Origin: an uncultured Aeromonadales bacterium
GTDB lineage: Bacteria > Pseudomonadota > Gammaproteobacteria > Enterobacterales > Succinivibrionaceae
NCBI GenBank assembly: GCA_902782145.1
Contig: CACZLZ010000022.1
Location: 1-45,117, forward strand
Length of the DNA stretch: 45,117 bases
Direction: 5' to 3'
Of this stretch, positions 26,302 to 36,389 are shown in pieces. A program made the position numbers and the translations under genes. Below the pieces are notes generated by a model, which was not told the DNA's origin, made no database searches, and saw nothing but the letters and a program-made list of their open reading frames with translations. Every line of letters begins with the position of its first letter. Positions within the stretch are counted from its first letter, which is position 1.

Positions 26302-29300
26302 ATGAGTGAGGGAGCAGCGGAAGTCACTGAGGAGATTGTCAGGAGCCCGCTCAAGTTTGTCCATCTGCGGATCCACACGGACTTCTCCCTGGACGACGGC
26401 CTGCAGCATGTGGAGGACTACTGCAAGCGATCTGCCCGGGAGAACTGGCCCGCCCTGGCCATCACTGATCATATGAACCTGTTCGGCATGGTGCGCCTTT
26501 ACCGGACCAACACCCGGAAGGGGGGCGGCCTGGTGAAGCCCATTGCCGCGGTGGATGTGGTGATCCGTGACAAGGATCCGGAGCTGGGGGCGGATATCAT
26601 GTCCCTGTATGCCCTGAACGAGCGGGGCTACCACAACATCTGCGAGATCATTTCCCGGGGCCACCGCCGGGGACCCCTTCCCTTCCGGGGCCATGAGGAG
26701 CCGGCCATTGATCTGGAATGGTTCGCCGAGCCCAACAGCAAGGGGGACTGCCTCCTGGCGGATGACATCATCGTCCTGTCCGGCGGCCGCAACGGCCCCC
26801 TGGGCAAGCGCCTGCTCCGGGGCCGCACCGCTGAGGCGGAGGAGATCCTGGAGTTCTGCACACGCTATTTCCCGGATCGCTTCTACCTGGAGCTGGTGCG
26901 CACCGGCCGGGAGCATGAGGAGGAGTGCAACCGCCTGTCCGTGGCCCTGGCGGAGCAGCGGGGGCTGCCGGTGGTGGCCACCAACGAGGTGGTGTTCATG
27001 GAGCGCCAGGACTTCTATGTCCATGAGGTCCGGGTGGCCAGCCAGATGAAGTTCACCATGTCGGATCCCGCCCGGCCCAAGATCTACTCCCAGGAGCAGT
27101 ACCTGAAGAGCCAGGAGGAGATGTGCGCCCTGTTCGCCGACATTCCCGAGGCCCTGGAGAACTCGGTGGAGATCGCCCGGCGCTGCAGCGTCACCATCCC
27201 CCTGTTCACCCCCATGCTGCCCCGGTTCCCGGTGCCCCAGAGCTTTGATCCTGACGGTCCCACCCGGCAGCGGGTTTTGGACGTGTGGGACGAGTTTGCC
27301 CGGAAGAAGGCGGAGAAGAAGGGCGTGGAGCCGGTGTGCTTCAACAAGATGACTCCTTCACAGCTGGCTCCCTATGAGGATAAGTTGCGCCTGTGCTGCT
27401 ACCTGATCTGGCAGTCGGAGACCGGACTGGAGCGGCGGCTGGCGGCGCTCTATCCGGACACCAAGATCCGGGATCAGAAGCGCCCGGAGTATGAGAAGCG
27501 CCTTTATATGGAACTGGCGGTGATCATCGGCATGGACTTCCCGGGGTACTTCCTCATCGTGATGGAGTTCATCCAGTGGGCCAAGGCCAATGAGATCCCC
27601 ATCGGCCCCGGCCGGGGATCCGGCGCCGGCTCCCTGGTGGCCTACGCCATCCGGATCACGGATCTGGACCCCCTGCGCTTCGATCTGCTGTTTGAGCGGT
27701 TCCTGAACCCGGAGCGGGTGAGCATGCCCGACTTTGACATTGACATCTGCATGGATCGCCGGGGCGAGGTGATCCAGCATGTGTCAGATCTCTACGGCCA
27801 CGAGGCGGTGTCCCAGATTGTCACCTTCGGTAGCATGGCGGCCAAGAACGCCATCAAGGACGTGGCCCGGGCACTGAACATGTCCTACACCTTCGGTGAC
27901 AGCCTGGCCCGGCTCATTCCCTCGGCCCCGGGTGCCAACCCCTCCATTGAAGATGCCTTCGATCCGGAGAAGAACACCCGGCACCCGGAGGATGCGGTGG
28001 AGCTGAAGCGCCGCTATGACACTGAGCCGGAGGTCCGGGAGGTCATTGACATTGCCAAGAAGCTGGAGGGCGTGATCAAGAGCACCGGCAAGCATGCCGG
28101 CGGCGTGGTGATCTCCCCCTCCACCATCGTGGACTTCTCCCCGGTGATCCTGGACAAGGACGGCAACCCCGTGGCCCAGTATGACAAGCATGACATTGAG
28201 GATGCGGGCCTTATCAAGTTTGACTTCCTGGGACTGAAGACCATCACGGTGCTCAAATGGGCGGTGGACATGGTGAACAGCCGCCTGAAGCGCCAGAAGA
28301 AACCCCTCCTGGACATCTCCGCCATTCCCCTGGACGATCCCGCCTCCTACGAGATGCTGTGCACCTGTGAGACCACCGGCGTGTTCCAGCTGGAATCCCG
28401 GGGCATGCGGGAGCTCATCGGCAAGCTCCGGCCCACGGTGTTTGACGAGATCATCGCCCTGGTGGCGCTGTACCGTCCCGGCCCCCTGGATTCGGGCATG
28501 GTGGACAACTATGTGAACCGGAAGCACGGCCGGGAGCCGGTGTCCTATCCCATGCCGGAATACCAGGATGAGTGCCTGAAGCCCATCCTGGAGTCCACTT
28601 ATGGCGTGGTGGTGTACCAGGAGCAGGTGATGCAGCTGGCCCAGGCCCTGGCAGGGTACACCCTGGGCGGCGCTGATCTGCTGCGCCGGGCCATGGGCAA
28701 GAAGATCAAGTCGGAGATGGTGCGCCACCGCCAGATCTTCACCGACGGCGCCGCCAAGCTCAACCATGATCCGGTGATCGCCGGCAAGATCTTCGACATT
28801 GTGGAGAAGTTTGCCGAGTACGGCTTCAACAAGTCCCACTCTGCGGCCTATGCCCTGGTGGCCTACCAGACACTGTGGATGAAGGTCCATTATCCTGCGG
28901 AGTTCCTGGCAGCCATGATGACCGGGGACAAGGACAGCAAGGACAAGATTGTCACCTACATTGCGGAGCTCAGGCGCCTGGGGATCAAGATCTATCCTCC
29001 TGATGTGAACCGCTGCCAGATCCTGTTCACCGCCGGGGACGACGGATCAGTGATCTACGGCCTGTGCGGGGTGTCGGGCCTTGGGATCTACGCCATGGAG
29101 GAGATTGTCAACTGCCGGAAGGAGAAGCCCTACGAGGATCTCTTCGACTTCTGCTGCCGGGTGGATCTGAAGAAGTTCTCCACCGGCATGCTGGAGACCC
29201 TGATCTGGGTGGGAGCCTTTGACAGCATCAGCCCCCACCGGAATGCGGCCCTGGCCGCGCTACCCACGGCCATGAAGTATGCCCAGGGCCGGAAGAAGAG

Positions 29301-30069
29301 CCGGGACACCGGCCAGTTTGACATGTTCAGCTCCGGCACCGAGGATGAGGATCCCTACCGTCCCGCCTACGGGGACGTGGCGGTGCTGCCGGACATCGCC
29401 TGGCTCACCCAGGAGAAGAAGTACCTGGGGCTTTACCTGACCGGCCATCCCATGAATGCCTACCGCCGGGAGATCCTGCACTATGGCTGCACCCCGGTGC
29501 AGGATCTGGTGCCCGGGGAGCGGGGCGGGGAGACCCAGGTGATCGTGGCCGGCTATGCCCATGAGGTGCGCTGGATCTCCACCAAGAAGGGCGGGCGCAT
29601 GGCCACGGTGATGCTGGACGACGGCACCGGGGATGTGAATGTGCTGTTCTTCTCCCGGGTCGCCGAGGAGAATGCGGATCTGATCCGCCAGGACACGGTG
29701 ATGATCATCCGGGGCACCGTGAAGATCGACTACCGGGCCCTGGGGGAGAATGAGGATGTGGATCCCCCGCCTATTGTGTTCCACGGGGATCAGATCCTGC
29801 CCATTGATCAACTACGGAACGAGAACGCCGCCTTCATCCTCATCCGGATCCGGGAGGAGCAGTGCGGGGAGCAGTTTGTGAACTCCCTGGCTGCGCTGCT
29901 GGAGCGCCACCGGGGTGAGGGCCAGATGCCGGTGAAGATCTGCTACATGGCCGGGGACTGCTGGGCGGCCATGGACACGGATCCGGGCTACCGGGTCAGG
30001 CCCACCAATGAGCTGCTCACGGATCTCCAGACACTGGTGGGCACAGATCAGGTGGCGGTGGAGTTCTGA
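26302..30069 (+). CDS. dnaE: DNA polymerase III subunit alpha
   Basis: DnaE is the replicative polymerase of the holoenzyme. The 1255-residue protein starts with a PHP domain (LRIHTDFSLDDG near 25). The C-family palm follows with GPGRGSGAGSLVAYAIRITD and the catalytic PDFDIDI at 476-482, then the fingers and helix-hairpin-helix region. The clamp-binding motif QFDMF is at 1005-1009, with an OB fold (QVIVAGYAHEVRWISTKKG) and a C-terminal tau-binding region after it. It is about 95 residues longer than E. coli DnaE, and much of the excess is an insertion between about 310 and 373, in the PHP-to-palm junction. A strong GGAGG site precedes the ATG. Confidence 0.98.
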   Translation: MSEGAAEVTEEIVRSPLKFVHLRIHTDFSLDDGLQHVEDYCKRSARENWPALAITDHMNLFGMVRLYRTNTRKGGGLVKPIAAVDVVIRDKDPELGADIMSLYALNERGYHNICEIISRGHRRGPLPFRGHEEPAIDLEWFAEPNSKGDCLLADDIIVLSGGRNGPLGKRLLRGRTAEAEEILEFCTRYFPDRFYLELVRTGREHEEECNRLSVALAEQRGLPVVATNEVVFMERQDFYVHEVRVASQMKFTMSDPARPKIYSQEQYLKSQEEMCALFADIPEALENSVEIARRCSVTIPLFTPMLPRFPVPQSFDPDGPTRQRVLDVWDEFARKKAEKKGVEPVCFNKMTPSQLAPYEDKLRLCCYLIWQSETGLERRLAALYPDTKIRDQKRPEYEKRLYMELAVIIGMDFPGYFLIVMEFIQWAKANEIPIGPGRGSGAGSLVAYAIRITDLDPLRFDLLFERFLNPERVSMPDFDIDICMDRRGEVIQHVSDLYGHEAVSQIVTFGSMAAKNAIKDVARALNMSYTFGDSLARLIPSAPGANPSIEDAFDPEKNTRHPEDAVELKRRYDTEPEVREVIDIAKKLEGVIKSTGKHAGGVVISPSTIVDFSPVILDKDGNPVAQYDKHDIEDAGLIKFDFLGLKTITVLKWAVDMVNSRLKRQKKPLLDISAIPLDDPASYEMLCTCETTGVFQLESRGMRELIGKLRPTVFDEIIALVALYRPGPLDSGMVDNYVNRKHGREPVSYPMPEYQDECLKPILESTYGVVVYQEQVMQLAQALAGYTLGGADLLRRAMGKKIKSEMVRHRQIFTDGAAKLNHDPVIAGKIFDIVEKFAEYGFNKSHSAAYALVAYQTLWMKVHYPAEFLAAMMTGDKDSKDKIVTYIAELRRLGIKIYPPDVNRCQILFTAGDDGSVIYGLCGVSGLGIYAMEEIVNCRKEKPYEDLFDFCCRVDLKKFSTGMLETLIWVGAFDSISPHRNAALAALPTAMKYAQGRKKSRDTGQFDMFSSGTEDEDPYRPAYGDVAVLPDIAWLTQEKKYLGLYLTGHPMNAYRREILHYGCTPVQDLVPGERGGETQVIVAGYAHEVRWISTKKGGRMATVMLDDGTGDVNVLFFSRVAEENADLIRQDTVMIIRGTVKIDYRALGENEDVDPPPIVFHGDQILPIDQLRNENAAFILIRIREEQCGEQFVNSLAALLERHRGEGQMPVKICYMAGDCWAAMDTDPGYRVRPTNELLTDLQTLVGTDQVAVEF

Positions 30070-30202
30070 GCAGGATGACGAACTGCATGGGGATGAAACG
30101 GCGGATCCTGACGAAGATGGGGCAGTGGATGAAGAGCGGAATGAAGGTTCCGGGTGAGGATCGGCGCGCCTTCCGGAGCAGCCGGTGCCCGGGGGATCCC
30201 TC

Positions 30203-30682
30203 ATGATCCGCTGGACCTACGGCATCCGGCGCCTCTTTGGCGCCCGGGCGGCCCGGATCACCTTCCTGGCCATCATCACCCTGGTGCTGGCCGGCCGGGC
30301 CCTGACCCTGATCACCGGGCAGCCGCCCCGGGGGGATCATGATCCCTACAGCCGCCAGGGGGTGCTGAAGATCCTGGGGGCGGAGCTGGGACAGCAGTTT
30401 TGCCGGGAGCAGTTCATCCCCCGGTTCGGTCCGGGATCCTGCACCTTCAGGGCCGCAGTTCCCAAGGGGGATGAGGGCCTGAGGATCGAGCTTGTCCTGG
30501 ATCTGTCGTCTGCCCCGGATAAGGACGCCCTGATCAGGGATCTGGTCAAGATCCTGGCGGAGAGTGCCTGCCGGGGGCGGAGCGGTCCGAAACTGCGCCA
30601 TGTGGACCGGGTGGAGGTACACCTCTATGAGCCGTCAGGGCAGTTGATCAACGGGGTGTCCTTTCCGGGGTGTGGTTCCTGA
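30203..30682 (+). CDS. hypothetical membrane-anchored protein
   Basis: I do not recognise this 159-residue protein. An Arg-rich N terminus (MIRWTYGIRRLFGARAAR) precedes one hydrophobic segment (about 22-38), so it is probably anchored in the inner membrane with a periplasmic domain of about 120 residues containing four Cys. The ATG at 30203 is weakly supported by GGGGGA upstream; a GTG at 30185 is the alternative. It lies between dnaE and the accA terminator and promoter, a position usually empty, and may be read with dnaE. Base composition and GATC density match its neighbours, supporting a real gene rather than recent import. Confidence 0.6.
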   Translation: MIRWTYGIRRLFGARAARITFLAIITLVLAGRALTLITGQPPRGDHDPYSRQGVLKILGAELGQQFCREQFIPRFGPGSCTFRAAVPKGDEGLRIELVLDLSSAPDKDALIRDLVKILAESACRGRSGPKLRHVDRVEVHLYEPSGQLINGVSFPGCGS

Positions 30683-30716
30683 CACTGATCCCGGGGGCTG
30701 CCGCAGGGATAGCGGG

Positions 30717-30763
30717 ATCCGGGCGTCATCCCGCTCCTCCCGCGGTCATGTCCCGGATTTTTT
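30717..30763 (+). terminator. possible intrinsic terminator before accA
   Basis: The arms atccggg (30717-30723) and cccggat (30752-30758) can pair around a 28-nt loop that may fold internally. T6 follows (30758-30763). Confidence 0.45.
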
Positions 30764-30766
30764 ATG

Positions 30767-30775
30767 TGCTATAAT
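30767..30775 (+). promoter_or_regulatory. extended -10 promoter of accA
   Basis: TGC followed by a perfect TATAAT (30770-30775) lies about 130 nt upstream of accA. The leader contains a ccccgg/ccgggg hairpin near 30779-30797. Confidence 0.65.
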
Positions 30776-30904
30776 GTCCCCCGGGCTTGTTCCGGGGCTT
30801 TGGTGCCCGGAGCCTGGGAGATCTCCCCTCTCTGGGACTGTCTCCCGGCGGCAAGGGTGCGGCAGTTTCCGCATATTGGCTGTGTGGCTGAGTTAGGATG
30901 AGTC

Positions 30905-31861
30905 ATGGATTTTATTTTCTTGGATTTTGAGCAGAAAATTGCGGAGCTTATCGCCCAGATTGACGAACTGAAGCGTGTCAGCGCCTCCAACAACGGCGAG
31001 GTGGATCTTTCCAAGACCATCAGCTCCCTGGAGCATGAGACCGACGAGCTGACCCGCAAGATCTTTTCCAATCTGGGGGCCTGGCAGATCTCCAAACTGT
31101 CCCGGCATCCCATGCGTCCCTACACCCTGGACTACATCGCCCGGATCTTCACCGAGTTTGACGAGCTGTGCGGCGACCGGAACTTCTCCGACGATCAGGC
31201 CATTGTGGGCGGCACCGCCCGGATTGACGGCATGCCCTGCATGGTCATCGGCCACCAGAAGGGCCGGGACACCCAGGAGAAGATCCGCCGGAACTTCGGC
31301 ATGCCCCGTCCCGAGGGCTACCGCAAGGCCCTTAGGCTGATGCGCCTGGCGGAGCGCTTCCACATGCCCATCTTCACCTTCATTGACACCCCCGGCGCTT
31401 ATCCCGGCGTGGGGGCCGAGGAGCGGGGCCAGGCTGAGGCCATTGCCAAGAACCTGAAGGTCATGAGCGCCCTTAAGACCCCGGTGATCTGCACGGTCAT
31501 CGGCGAGGGGGGCTCCGGCGGCGCCCTGGCCATCGGCGTGGGTGACCGGGTCAACATGATGCAGTATTCCACCTATTCGGTGATCTCCCCCGAGGGCTGC
31601 GCCTCCATTCTCTGGAAGAGCGCCGACAAGGCTTCCGTGGCCGCCGAGGCCATGAACATCACCGCCGACCGGCTGCTGGCTCTGAAGCTCATCGACAGCG
31701 TGGTGGAGGAGCCCCTGGGGGGCGCCCACCGGGACTATGATCAGGCCGCAGCCAACCTCAAGGGCCGCCTGCTGGAGGATCTGCAGCAGCTGTCGGGGAT
31801 CCCGGCGGATGAGCTGCTGGAGCAGCGCTACAGCCGCCTGATGTCCTACGGTTACTGCTGA
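30905..31861 (+). CDS. accA: acetyl-CoA carboxylase carboxyltransferase subunit alpha
   Basis: AccA forms the carboxyltransferase with AccD and makes malonyl-CoA for fatty-acid synthesis. The 318-residue protein matches the usual length (about 319) and carries the crotonase-like fold motifs [50 protein letters not shown] and [20 protein letters not shown] serves as the ribosome site. It heads an accA-tilS-alkD-like unit that ends at the terminator at 34249-34273, and tilS starts 20 nt after its stop. Confidence 0.98.
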   Translation: MDFIFLDFEQKIAELIAQIDELKRVSASNNGEVDLSKTISSLEHETDELTRKIFSNLGAWQISKLSRHPMRPYTLDYIARIFTEFDELCGDRNFSDDQAIVGGTARIDGMPCMVIGHQKGRDTQEKIRRNFGMPRPEGYRKALRLMRLAERFHMPIFTFIDTPGAYPGVGAEERGQAEAIAKNLKVMSALKTPVICTVIGEGGSGGALAIGVGDRVNMMQYSTYSVISPEGCASILWKSADKASVAAEAMNITADRLLALKLIDSVVEEPLGGAHRDYDQAAANLKGRLLEDLQQLSGIPADELLEQRYSRLMSYGYC

Positions 31862-31881
31862 TCTGACGCCGTAAGCATTCC

Positions 31882-33378
31882 ATGCTTCCCGGAAGATCAC
31901 GGGCCTCCCTGGAACAGCGGTTCCGGGAGGCCTTTTCCTTTTTCCCCCGGCAGGGGGACAAAGCGGTGGCGGCACTGTCCGGCGGCGCTGACTCGGTGAT
32001 CCTGCTGCACCTCCTGCACCATCTCCGCCGGGAGGTGCTGCCCCCGGGCTGTGCCCTGGAGGCGGTGCATGTGCACCATGGCCTGAGCCCCCATGCCGGG
32101 GAGTGGGAAGCCTTCTGCCGGGAGCTGGCCGCCTCACTGGAGATCCCCTTTGCTGCGGAGCATGTCCAGGTGGATCCCGGATCCCCTGAGGGCACTGAGG
32201 CGGCGGCCCGGAAGGCCCGGTATGATGCCCTGGCCCGGCATATGGACTCCGCCTGTCCGGTGCTGATCACCGCCCACCACGCCACAGATCAGGCGGAGAC
32301 GGTGCTGCTGGCCCTGAAACGGGGGGCGGGTCTGCCGGGTCTAGGGGCCATGCTGCCGGTGCGGCCCTTTGGCCGGGGCTGGATCTTCCGGCCCCTGCTG
32401 GGGATCCTCCGGGGGGAGATTGAGGAGGAGGCCAGATCCTGCGGGCTTACCTATGTGACCGATGAGTCCAACAGTGATGTCAGTTATGACCGGAACTTCA
32501 TCCGGCACCGGATCCTGCCCCTGCTGGAGGAGCGCTTTCCCGGTTTCACCGCCGCTGCCGGCGTCTCCGCCGGCTTTGCTGCCGAGGCCCTGATCCTGGG
32601 GGAGCAGGTGGCAGAAGAGGATCTGGCCCGGTGCCGCCGGGGCCGGGGACTGGATATCAGTGCCCTCATGGAGCTGTCACCGGAGCGGCGGCGTAGTCTG
32701 TTCCGTCATTTCTGGCACTGGGAGACCGGAGCCTATCCTTCCCGGACCATGCTCCGGAGCGTCTTTGAGGAGATCATCCCCGCCCGGCAGGATGCCGCGC
32801 CCCAGTTTTCTGCCGGGGACTTTGCCTGTTGCCGCTATGCCGGGGTGCTTTATGCCGTGGATCGGCGTCCCGGGGAGCCCCCGGAGAGGATCCGGATCAC
32901 CCCCGGCCGGGAGTTTGCGATCCGGGGGGAGCACTGGATCCTGGAGGAGGATCCTAATGGGGTGTTCGGGATCTGCCCGGAGATCCTGGACTTCTCACGT
33001 CCCTTCAGCACCATGCTCCATCCGGTCTCCCGGGACCGGGGACGGAGCCTCAAAAAGATCTTCGGGGAGCTGGGGATCCCGCCCTGGCAGCGTCCATGGA
33101 CGCCCCTGGTGATCTCCGGGGACCGGATCCTGGGACTGTTCCCGGATCTGGCGGAAAGGAATGCGGCCGCCCGGGGGCCGGGGTATGTGTTCCGCCGGCT
33201 TTCCCCCACCCCGGGGGACGCAGTGCAGATGGATGCGGTTCTCCTGAGCGGTGAGGAGCATCCCTCCTGTGCAGCCAATCTGTCCGGTGAGGAACTGCTG
33301 TCCAAAGCGGCTTCCAGGTCCAAGGGGAAACTGCCCTCCGGTGAGGATCAGCAGTCCGGGGAGGAGCACCATGGATAA
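31882..33378 (+). CDS. tilS: tRNA(Ile)-lysidine synthase TilS
   Basis: TilS converts C34 of the tRNA-Ile CAU anticodon to lysidine using ATP and lysine, so that AUA is read as Ile. The 498-residue protein has the PP-loop SGGADS at 33-38, HVHHGLSPHAGEWE, AAARKARYDAL, AHHATDQAETVL and NFIRHRILPLL. Substrate-binding and C-terminal domains follow. It exceeds E. coli TilS (about 432) mainly by a 45-residue hydrophilic tail (454-498) with four SGE(E/D) units, which looks disordered and repeat-derived. The last codons overlap the next gene by 8 nt. Confidence 0.95.
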   Translation: MLPGRSRASLEQRFREAFSFFPRQGDKAVAALSGGADSVILLHLLHHLRREVLPPGCALEAVHVHHGLSPHAGEWEAFCRELAASLEIPFAAEHVQVDPGSPEGTEAAARKARYDALARHMDSACPVLITAHHATDQAETVLLALKRGAGLPGLGAMLPVRPFGRGWIFRPLLGILRGEIEEEARSCGLTYVTDESNSDVSYDRNFIRHRILPLLEERFPGFTAAAGVSAGFAAEALILGEQVAEEDLARCRRGRGLDISALMELSPERRRSLFRHFWHWETGAYPSRTMLRSVFEEIIPARQDAAPQFSAGDFACCRYAGVLYAVDRRPGEPPERIRITPGREFAIRGEHWILEEDPNGVFGICPEILDFSRPFSTMLHPVSRDRGRSLKKIFGELGIPPWQRPWTPLVISGDRILGLFPDLAERNAAARGPGYVFRRLSPTPGDAVQMDAVLLSGEEHPSCAANLSGEELLSKAASRSKGKLPSGEDQQSGEEHHG

Positions 33379-34132
33379 GGCCGCTGGCAGCCGGGGCAGG
33401 GCAGGGATCGCCGCCGGATCCGGAAAGAACTCCCGGCCGGGCGGGGAGCCTGGTCACCGGGAGATCGGGGATCTGATCCAAGGCTGTTTCCGGGAGCACG
33501 CCGAGGATGGTTACCGGCGGTTTGTCTCCGGCCTTATCCCGGATCCCGGGGTTCCGATCCTGGGGGTGCGGGTTCCGGTGATCCGGCGTCTGGCCCGGCG
33601 CCTGATCCGGGAGGAGGGTGCCGGGATCCGGTGGACCCTGCCGGATCTGGGCTGTGACAGATCCCGGGAGGGACGGCTGCTGTACGGCATGCTTCTGGGA
33701 GCCGATCGGGGGATCGCCCCCCGGGCGCTCATGGCGGAGCTGGGATCCCGGCTGGATCTCATCTGCAACTGGGAGCTGTGCGACAGCCTGGCCACGGAGC
33801 TGGGGTTCATCCGGGACCGGGGCGGGGAGTTTCTGCCCCTGATCCCGGAGCTGCTGGCAGATCCCCGGCCCTATGCCCAAAGGCTCGGCATGGTGCTGTT
33901 TATGATGCACCTGGCAGGGGAGGAAGGCGCCGGGGCGATCCTGGAGCAGATCATCCGCCTTCCCGGGGATCACCGCTATGTGCTCCTGGGGAAGGCCTGG
34001 ATCCTGAGCAAACTCTTCTGTGGCAGCCCCCTGGCAGATCAGGTGGGCGCGGTGCTGGAGCAGGGCCGTCTCACTGCCGAGGAGATGCGGCTTACCCAGG
34101 CCAAGATCCGGGATATCCGGCTTAAGCGCTGA
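33371..34132 (+). CDS. DNA alkylation repair (AlkD-like HEAT-repeat) family protein
   Basis: The 253-residue protein resembles the small DNA-alkylation-repair HEAT-repeat family, related to AlkC/AlkD glycosylases for alkylated purines. Visible traits are helical repeats from about 30 on, the segment GVRVPVIRRLARRL typical of the N-terminal repeat, the NWELCDS motif at 133-139 with the conserved Trp and Asp, and the YAQRLGMVLFM and LLGKAWILSKLF helices. The first 28 residues are Gly/Arg-rich and probably disordered. The ATG at 33371 overlaps the tilS stop (ATGGATAA), with GGGAGGAG upstream, so it is translationally coupled. Substrate unproven. Confidence 0.85.
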   Translation: MDKAAGSRGRAGIAAGSGKNSRPGGEPGHREIGDLIQGCFREHAEDGYRRFVSGLIPDPGVPILGVRVPVIRRLARRLIREEGAGIRWTLPDLGCDRSREGRLLYGMLLGADRGIAPRALMAELGSRLDLICNWELCDSLATELGFIRDRGGEFLPLIPELLADPRPYAQRLGMVLFMMHLAGEEGAGAILEQIIRLPGDHRYVLLGKAWILSKLFCGSPLADQVGAVLEQGRLTAEEMRLTQAKIRDIRLKR

Positions 34133-34248
34133 GGCGGGATCCCTGGCTGACCGGGCAGGCAGGCGGTCAGAGCAGGCCGGGCGCAGGCAGAACAGAGCAG
34201 ATAGAACAGGGCCGGCGGCGCAATGTGCACCTCCGGCCCTGGATCTCC

Positions 34249-34273
34249 GGGGCTCCGGCGGGAGCCCCTTTTT
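34249..34273 (+). terminator. intrinsic terminator of the accA-tilS-alkD-like unit
   Basis: An 8-bp perfect stem (ggggctcc 34249-34256, ggagcccc 34261-34268) with loop ggcg is followed by T5. Confidence 0.88.
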
Positions 34274-34319
34274 GATGATGCGCTTGCTGTGGCGGATCAA
34301 GTTCCGCCATCAGCTGCTG

Positions 34320-36041
34320 TCAGCTCTCCTGCACTTCAGCGGCCTGCTTCTTCAGGAAGGCGGCCACCTCATCCTTGGGCACCCGGGTCTTGGTGCCGCT
34401 GCGGCGATCCTTGATCTCCACCACGCCTTCTTCCAGATCCCGGGCGCCGGCCACCACCATCCAGGGCACGCCGATGAGCTCGGCATCGGCGAACATCACC
34501 CCGGGGCGCTCGCTCCGGTCATCATACAGGATGTCAAAGCCCTCAGCGGTGAGCTCCTGGTAGAGCTTCTCGCAGTACTCCATGACCTGGGGGAACTTCT
34601 GCATGTTCATGGGGATCAATGCGGCATCAAAGGGGGCGATCTGGGGCGGCAGGGTAATGCCGTGCTCGTCATGGTGCTGCTCAATGGCTGCGGCCACCAC
34701 CCGGGTGACACCAATGCCGTAGCAGCCCATCTCCAGGATCACCGGCTTGCCCTCGGCATTGAGCACGGTGCAGTTCATGGCTTCGGAGTACTTCCTTCCC
34801 AGCTGGAAGATGTGTCCCACCTCAATGCCACGCTTCATGGTCAGGACTCCCTGGCCGTCGGGGGAGGGATCCCCCTCCTGGGCGTTGCGCAGATCGGCGG
34901 TCTCATAGGCGGGAATGTCCCGGTCCCAGTTGGCGCCGGTGTAATGGAAGCCGTCACTGTTTGCTCCGCACACAAAGTCGCTCATGGCCGCCGCACTGAG
35001 ATCTGCCACGATCCGGCCTTTGAAGCCCACCGGACCCAGGGAGCCACCCTGGCAGCCGCAGGCCTTCTGCACGTCCTCCTCCCCGGCAAAGGCCAGGGGC
35101 GAGGCCACGCCCGGGAGCTTCTCAGCCTTGACCTCGTTGAGCTCATGATCCCCCCGGAGCACCAGGGCGATGACCGATCCGTCCTCTCCCTTCACCAGCA
35201 ATGTCTTGGCAATGCCGGCGGCGGGCACCTTCAGGAAGGCGGACACCTCCTCGATGGTCCGGCTGCCGGGGGTGGCCACCTTCTCCAGGGGGGCGCTGGG
35301 GGCCTTCCGGGGCTCCTGGGGCGCCGGGGCGGGTGTCAGCTCAATGTTGGCCGCAAAGCTGGAGCCGGTGGAGAAGGCGATGACGTCCTCGCCGCTGTCT
35401 GCCAGCACCTGGAACTCATGGGAGCTGGAGCCGCCGATGGAGCCGGTGTCCGCCTGGACCGCCCGGAAGAACAGGCCCATCCGGGTGAAGGCGGCAGTAT
35501 AGGCGTTGTACATGGCCTGGTAGGTCTCATCCAGGGACTTCCGATCCATGTGGAAGGAGTAGGCGTCCTTCATGACAAACTCCCTTCCCCGCATCACCCC
35601 GAAGCGGGGGCGGATCTCGTCCCTGAACTTGGTCTGGATCTGGTAGAGGTTCACCGGCAGCTGCTTGTAACTTGAGATCTCATTGCGCACCAGGGCGGTG
35701 ATGACCTCTTCATGGGTGGGTCCCAGCACAAAGCCGGCGTTGTGGCGATCCTGGAAGCGGCACAGCTCCGGGCCGTAGTGATCCCAGCGGCCGGACTCCT
35801 GCCACAGCTCCGCCGGCTGGACCACGGGCATGGACACCTCCAGGGCGCCGGCCCGGTTCATCTCCTCCCGGATGATCCCCTCCACCTTCCGCAGGACCTT
35901 AAGGCCCGTGGGCAGCCAGGTGTACAGACCGCTGGCAAGCTTGCGGATGTAGCCGGCGCGGATCATCAGTTTGTGGCTTTCCACCACGGCCTCTGAAGGG
36001 GACTCCTTCAGGGTGCTCAACATGTATTTGCTGGTGCGCAT
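34320..36041 (-). CDS. proS: proline-tRNA ligase (prokaryote-type, with editing domain)
   Basis: This class II synthetase charges tRNA-Pro and hydrolyses mischarged Ala-tRNA-Pro. The 573-residue protein matches E. coli ProRS in length. It has motif 1 around [30 protein letters not shown], motif 2 ([21 protein letters not shown]), the inserted YbaK-like editing domain (about 225-395, with GDHELNEVK), motif 3 ([13 protein letters not shown]), and the anticodon-binding domain. The ATG at 36041 matches the family N terminus; the frame stays open upstream only because gltX lies opposite. It is divergent from gltX, with its promoter at 36089-36081. Confidence 0.97.
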   Translation of the reverse strand: MRTSKYMLSTLKESPSEAVVESHKLMIRAGYIRKLASGLYTWLPTGLKVLRKVEGIIREEMNRAGALEVSMPVVQPAELWQESGRWDHYGPELCRFQDRHNAGFVLGPTHEEVITALVRNEISSYKQLPVNLYQIQTKFRDEIRPRFGVMRGREFVMKDAYSFHMDRKSLDETYQAMYNAYTAAFTRMGLFFRAVQADTGSIGGSSSHEFQVLADSGEDVIAFSTGSSFAANIELTPAPAPQEPRKAPSAPLEKVATPGSRTIEEVSAFLKVPAAGIAKTLLVKGEDGSVIALVLRGDHELNEVKAEKLPGVASPLAFAGEEDVQKACGCQGGSLGPVGFKGRIVADLSAAAMSDFVCGANSDGFHYTGANWDRDIPAYETADLRNAQEGDPSPDGQGVLTMKRGIEVGHIFQLGRKYSEAMNCTVLNAEGKPVILEMGCYGIGVTRVVAAAIEQHHDEHGITLPPQIAPFDAALIPMNMQKFPQVMEYCEKLYQELTAEGFDILYDDRSERPGVMFADAELIGVPWMVVAGARDLEEGVVEIKDRRSGTKTRVPKDEVAAFLKKQAAEVQES

Positions 36042-36080
36042 ATGTGTATCCAAATGGTTCGATGTGACTGAATGCCCGGG

Positions 36081-36089
36081 ATTATAGCA
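36081..36089 (-). promoter_or_regulatory. extended -10 promoter of proS
   Basis: On the minus strand it reads TGC-TATAAT (36089 to 36081), about 40 nt upstream of the proS ATG. Confidence 0.65.
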
Positions 36090-36272
36090 CGCCCCGGGCA
36101 CCGGGGCATGGGAATGACCGGTGCCCCGTTCATACGCTGTCCGGGAGACAGGCAGGGGTGCGGCGGATCGGCAGCGGCGCAGGGCGTGCAGGGGCGCAAC
36201 TGACCGATTGTAGCGCTGAGGCGGAGACGGACAGGGGCATGGCGGACAGTGGAGATGGCGGTGCTTTTCCCT

Positions 36273-36278
36273 TATAAT
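36273..36278 (+). promoter_or_regulatory. -10 element of gltX
   Basis: There is a perfect TATAAT, 111 nt before the gltX ATG. No convincing -35 is seen. Confidence 0.5.
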
Positions 36279-36389
36279 TGCACCCTGTGAAAGGGGCCGA
36301 CCAGACCCTGCCGGATCAGATCCCGGCAAGATCCCGGCCGCCCTGCCGTTTTTTCTTTTGGCTTTCCCCAGCAGATCCGAGGTGTCCCC

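Larger units (their letters stand above)
36042..36389. other. divergent proS-gltX control region
   Basis: There is no gene in 348 bp. The region holds a minus-strand promoter for proS, a plus-strand promoter for gltX, and a GC-rich middle without clear structure. Confidence 0.6.

Noticed and set aside
30768-30898. Riboswitch in the accA leader
   Set aside because: Only simple GC hairpins are visible. No known riboswitch core could be recognised by eye.
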